From contig CAZCAC010000003.1 in NCBI GenBank assembly GCA_964496575.1, forward strand, positions 1 to 64,000: DNA of 64,000 nucleotides, written 5' to 3'. The DNA is from CAZCAC01 sp964496575 (GTDB lineage: Bacteria > Planctomycetota > UBA1135 > GCA-002686595). Shown here one piece after another: positions 63,017 through 64,000 of the stretch (its first letter is position 1; each line of letters starts with the position of its first letter). The position numbers and the translations under genes are program-made. The notes beneath the pieces are model-generated. The model saw only the letters and a list, made by a program, of their open reading frames with translations. It was not told the DNA's origin and made no database searches.

Positions 63017-63474
63017 CGCCGCCCTCCTTCCACCACGGTGGAGAACCACTCGTCGAGGTCCTCGCGCTGGACGCGTCCGGGAGTCGTCGTCCGGCAGCGC
63101 AAGATCAGCTTCGCGCGCTTGCGCTCCTCGGGATCCGAGAGGCGCGAGAGATCGCGCGTGGTGAGCGCGGTCGCCGAGTTGCGGGTGAAGAGGTTGCTGA
63201 AGGCGAGCTCGCGGAGCCGTGGGTCGCCGCTCTCCAGGAGCGTGTCCGGATAGATCTCGGCGAGCCGCTGCGGATCGGCGCGCATCGCCAGCGCTTGCGC
63301 GGCCTCCACCCGCTCGGAGGGGCTCCCCTGCGTGGCGGCGGTCCAGAGCTCGTCGACGCTCCGGTGACGGCCCCAGGCGATGATGAGCACCGCCGCGATC
63401 CACAGCGCGGCCAGCGCGTGCCAGCGGAGCCCTCCGCGTCGAGATTCGCTCCCGCTTTCCTTCAGCTCGTCCAT
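63013..63474 (-). CDS. Small membrane-anchored protein of unknown function
   Basis: A 153-residue protein with one membrane segment near the N-terminus (WHALAALWIAAVLIIAWG) and a short HEAT-like helical region after it (SPSERVEAAQALAMRAD, SGDPRLRELAFSNLFTR). No enzymatic motif is seen. It is coupled to both neighbours, overlapping the upstream membrane glycosyltransferase-like gene by 13 bases and the sulfatase-like gene by 4, so the three likely work in one envelope process. Confidence 0.65.
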   Translation of the reverse strand: MDELKESGSESRRGGLRWHALAALWIAAVLIIAWGRHRSVDELWTAATQGSPSERVEAAQALAMRADPQRLAEIYPDTLLESGDPRLRELAFSNLFTRNSATALTTRDLSRLSDPEERKRAKLILRCRTTTPGRVQREDLDEWFSTVVEGGRR

Positions 63475-64000
63475 GCCAGCCTCACCAGGGCCTGGAGTTC
63501 GGGGAAGTCGACCCACCACAGGAAGAAGAGCAGCACCCAGCCGGCGCCCATGGCGAGCCGCGTACGCTTCCCCGCGAACCAGCGCCATCGATCGAGCGCG
63601 AGGAAGGTGGCGACGAAGACGAAGAGGACTGGCAGCATCGGTACGCGCAGGCGCGACATGCTGGAGAGCAGGCACGTGCCGAGGACGTAGAGGAACACCA
63701 CGATGGGAATCCACGTCCCGCGAGAGCAACGCAACCGGCGCACCTGCTGGACCGCTCCGGGCACCGACAGCAAGAGCAGCAGCAGCGGGCAGAGCAGCGC
63801 CCAGACGACCAGCGGGCGGCGCAGGACCGGACGCCCCAGCGGCGCCTCGGAGTAGGTCAGGCAACCCTGCTGTCGCACGAAGAAGGAAGTCGGCAGGAAG
63901 AGGTCGGCGAGCTTCTTGACCCGCGTGCGCAGGAGGTCTTCGGGATTCTCCCGGGCCCAGTCGAGGCCGCGCCGCACGTTCTCCGCCGAGCGGGCCGCGG
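63462..64000 (-). CDS. C-terminal part of a polytopic membrane protein, GT39-like (runs off the window)
   Basis: The frame is open to the right edge of the window, so only the last ~179 residues are visible. Residues SAENVRRGLDWARENPEDLL followed by TRVKKLADLFLP resemble the soluble stretch of dolichyl-phosphate-mannose-type membrane glycosyltransferases. Three to four hydrophobic segments follow (VVWALLCPLLLLLLSVP, IPIVVFLYVLGTCLLS, MLPVLFVFVATFLAL). The motif SRLRVPMLPVLFVFVA matches the RxR(I/V)PxxP element at the end of GT39-like proteins. A GTG at 63977 is in frame but is probably internal. Confidence 0.65.
   Translation of the reverse strand, partial: AARSAENVRRGLDWARENPEDLLRTRVKKLADLFLPTSFFVRQQGCLTYSEAPLGRPVLRRPLVVWALLCPLLLLLLSVPGAVQQVRRLRCSRGTWIPIVVFLYVLGTCLLSSMSRLRVPMLPVLFVFVATFLALDRWRWFAGKRTRLAMGAGWVLLFFLWWVDFPELQALVRLAWTS

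Overview
The window is about 70 percent GC and densely coded on both strands, with many 1-4 base gene overlaps. It reads as one chromosomal segment of a Gram-negative (diderm) bacterium. lpxH, gmhB, a Wza-like export lipoprotein and many lipobox lipoproteins indicate an outer membrane. The best taxonomic guess is a high-GC member of the Planctomycetota/PVC group. This rests on a Minf_1886-family protein, large secreted TPR/peptidase and thioredoxin/toroid proteins, a DUF1573 lipoprotein and an EF-P without the usual lysine. The guess is an inference, not proven by a marker gene here.

Layout. 1-7504: a peptidoglycan amidase, a TPR/zinc-peptidase protein, a 245-bp near-perfect palindrome, a methyltransferase, then tmk-holB-Minf_1886. 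7505-9394: a lower-GC accessory islet with small cassette-type genes (DUF4926, DUF4160-DUF2442), attC-like fragments, and an HhH DNA-glycosylase-like gene split by a 203-bp MITE-like element and carrying a one-base deletion. 9395-15726: an S41 protease, moaC, accB-accC and a lipoprotein.

15778-38269: a large surface-polysaccharide region. It supplies nucleotide-sugar precursors (UDP-glucuronate decarboxylase, glmS, UDP-sugar epimerase, rmlA-rmlD-rmlB without rmlC). It then has a Wza-like export lipoprotein, a Wzz-like chain-length protein, an O-antigen-ligase-like protein, an asparagine-synthase-type amidotransferase and a DUF3473-type polysaccharide deacetylase. This order matches exosortase-A (XrtA/PEP-CTERM) associated polysaccharide loci, but no exosortase or PEP-CTERM protein is in the window. 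Facing it on the minus strand are a kinase-like protein, a sigma-54 response regulator and a giant TPR protein, an arrangement resembling prsK-prsR-prsT. Two tandem family-2 glycosyltransferases follow, the second with degraded active-site motifs.

38432-52905: a secreted protein of unusual domain composition, gmhB, a PEGA lipoprotein, a GT39-like enzyme, efp, rpoN, a secreted unknown, a degenerate FHA-like/GGDEF-like/NtrC-like signalling trio, then lpxH-cmk-plsC. 53118-64000: rpsA, lipoproteins, tyrS, a DUF1573 protein, a P-loop kinase, a secreted unknown, a sulfatase-like hydrolase lacking the formylglycine cysteine, and a membrane protein running off the right end. No tRNA, rRNA, CRISPR array or intact transposase was recognised.
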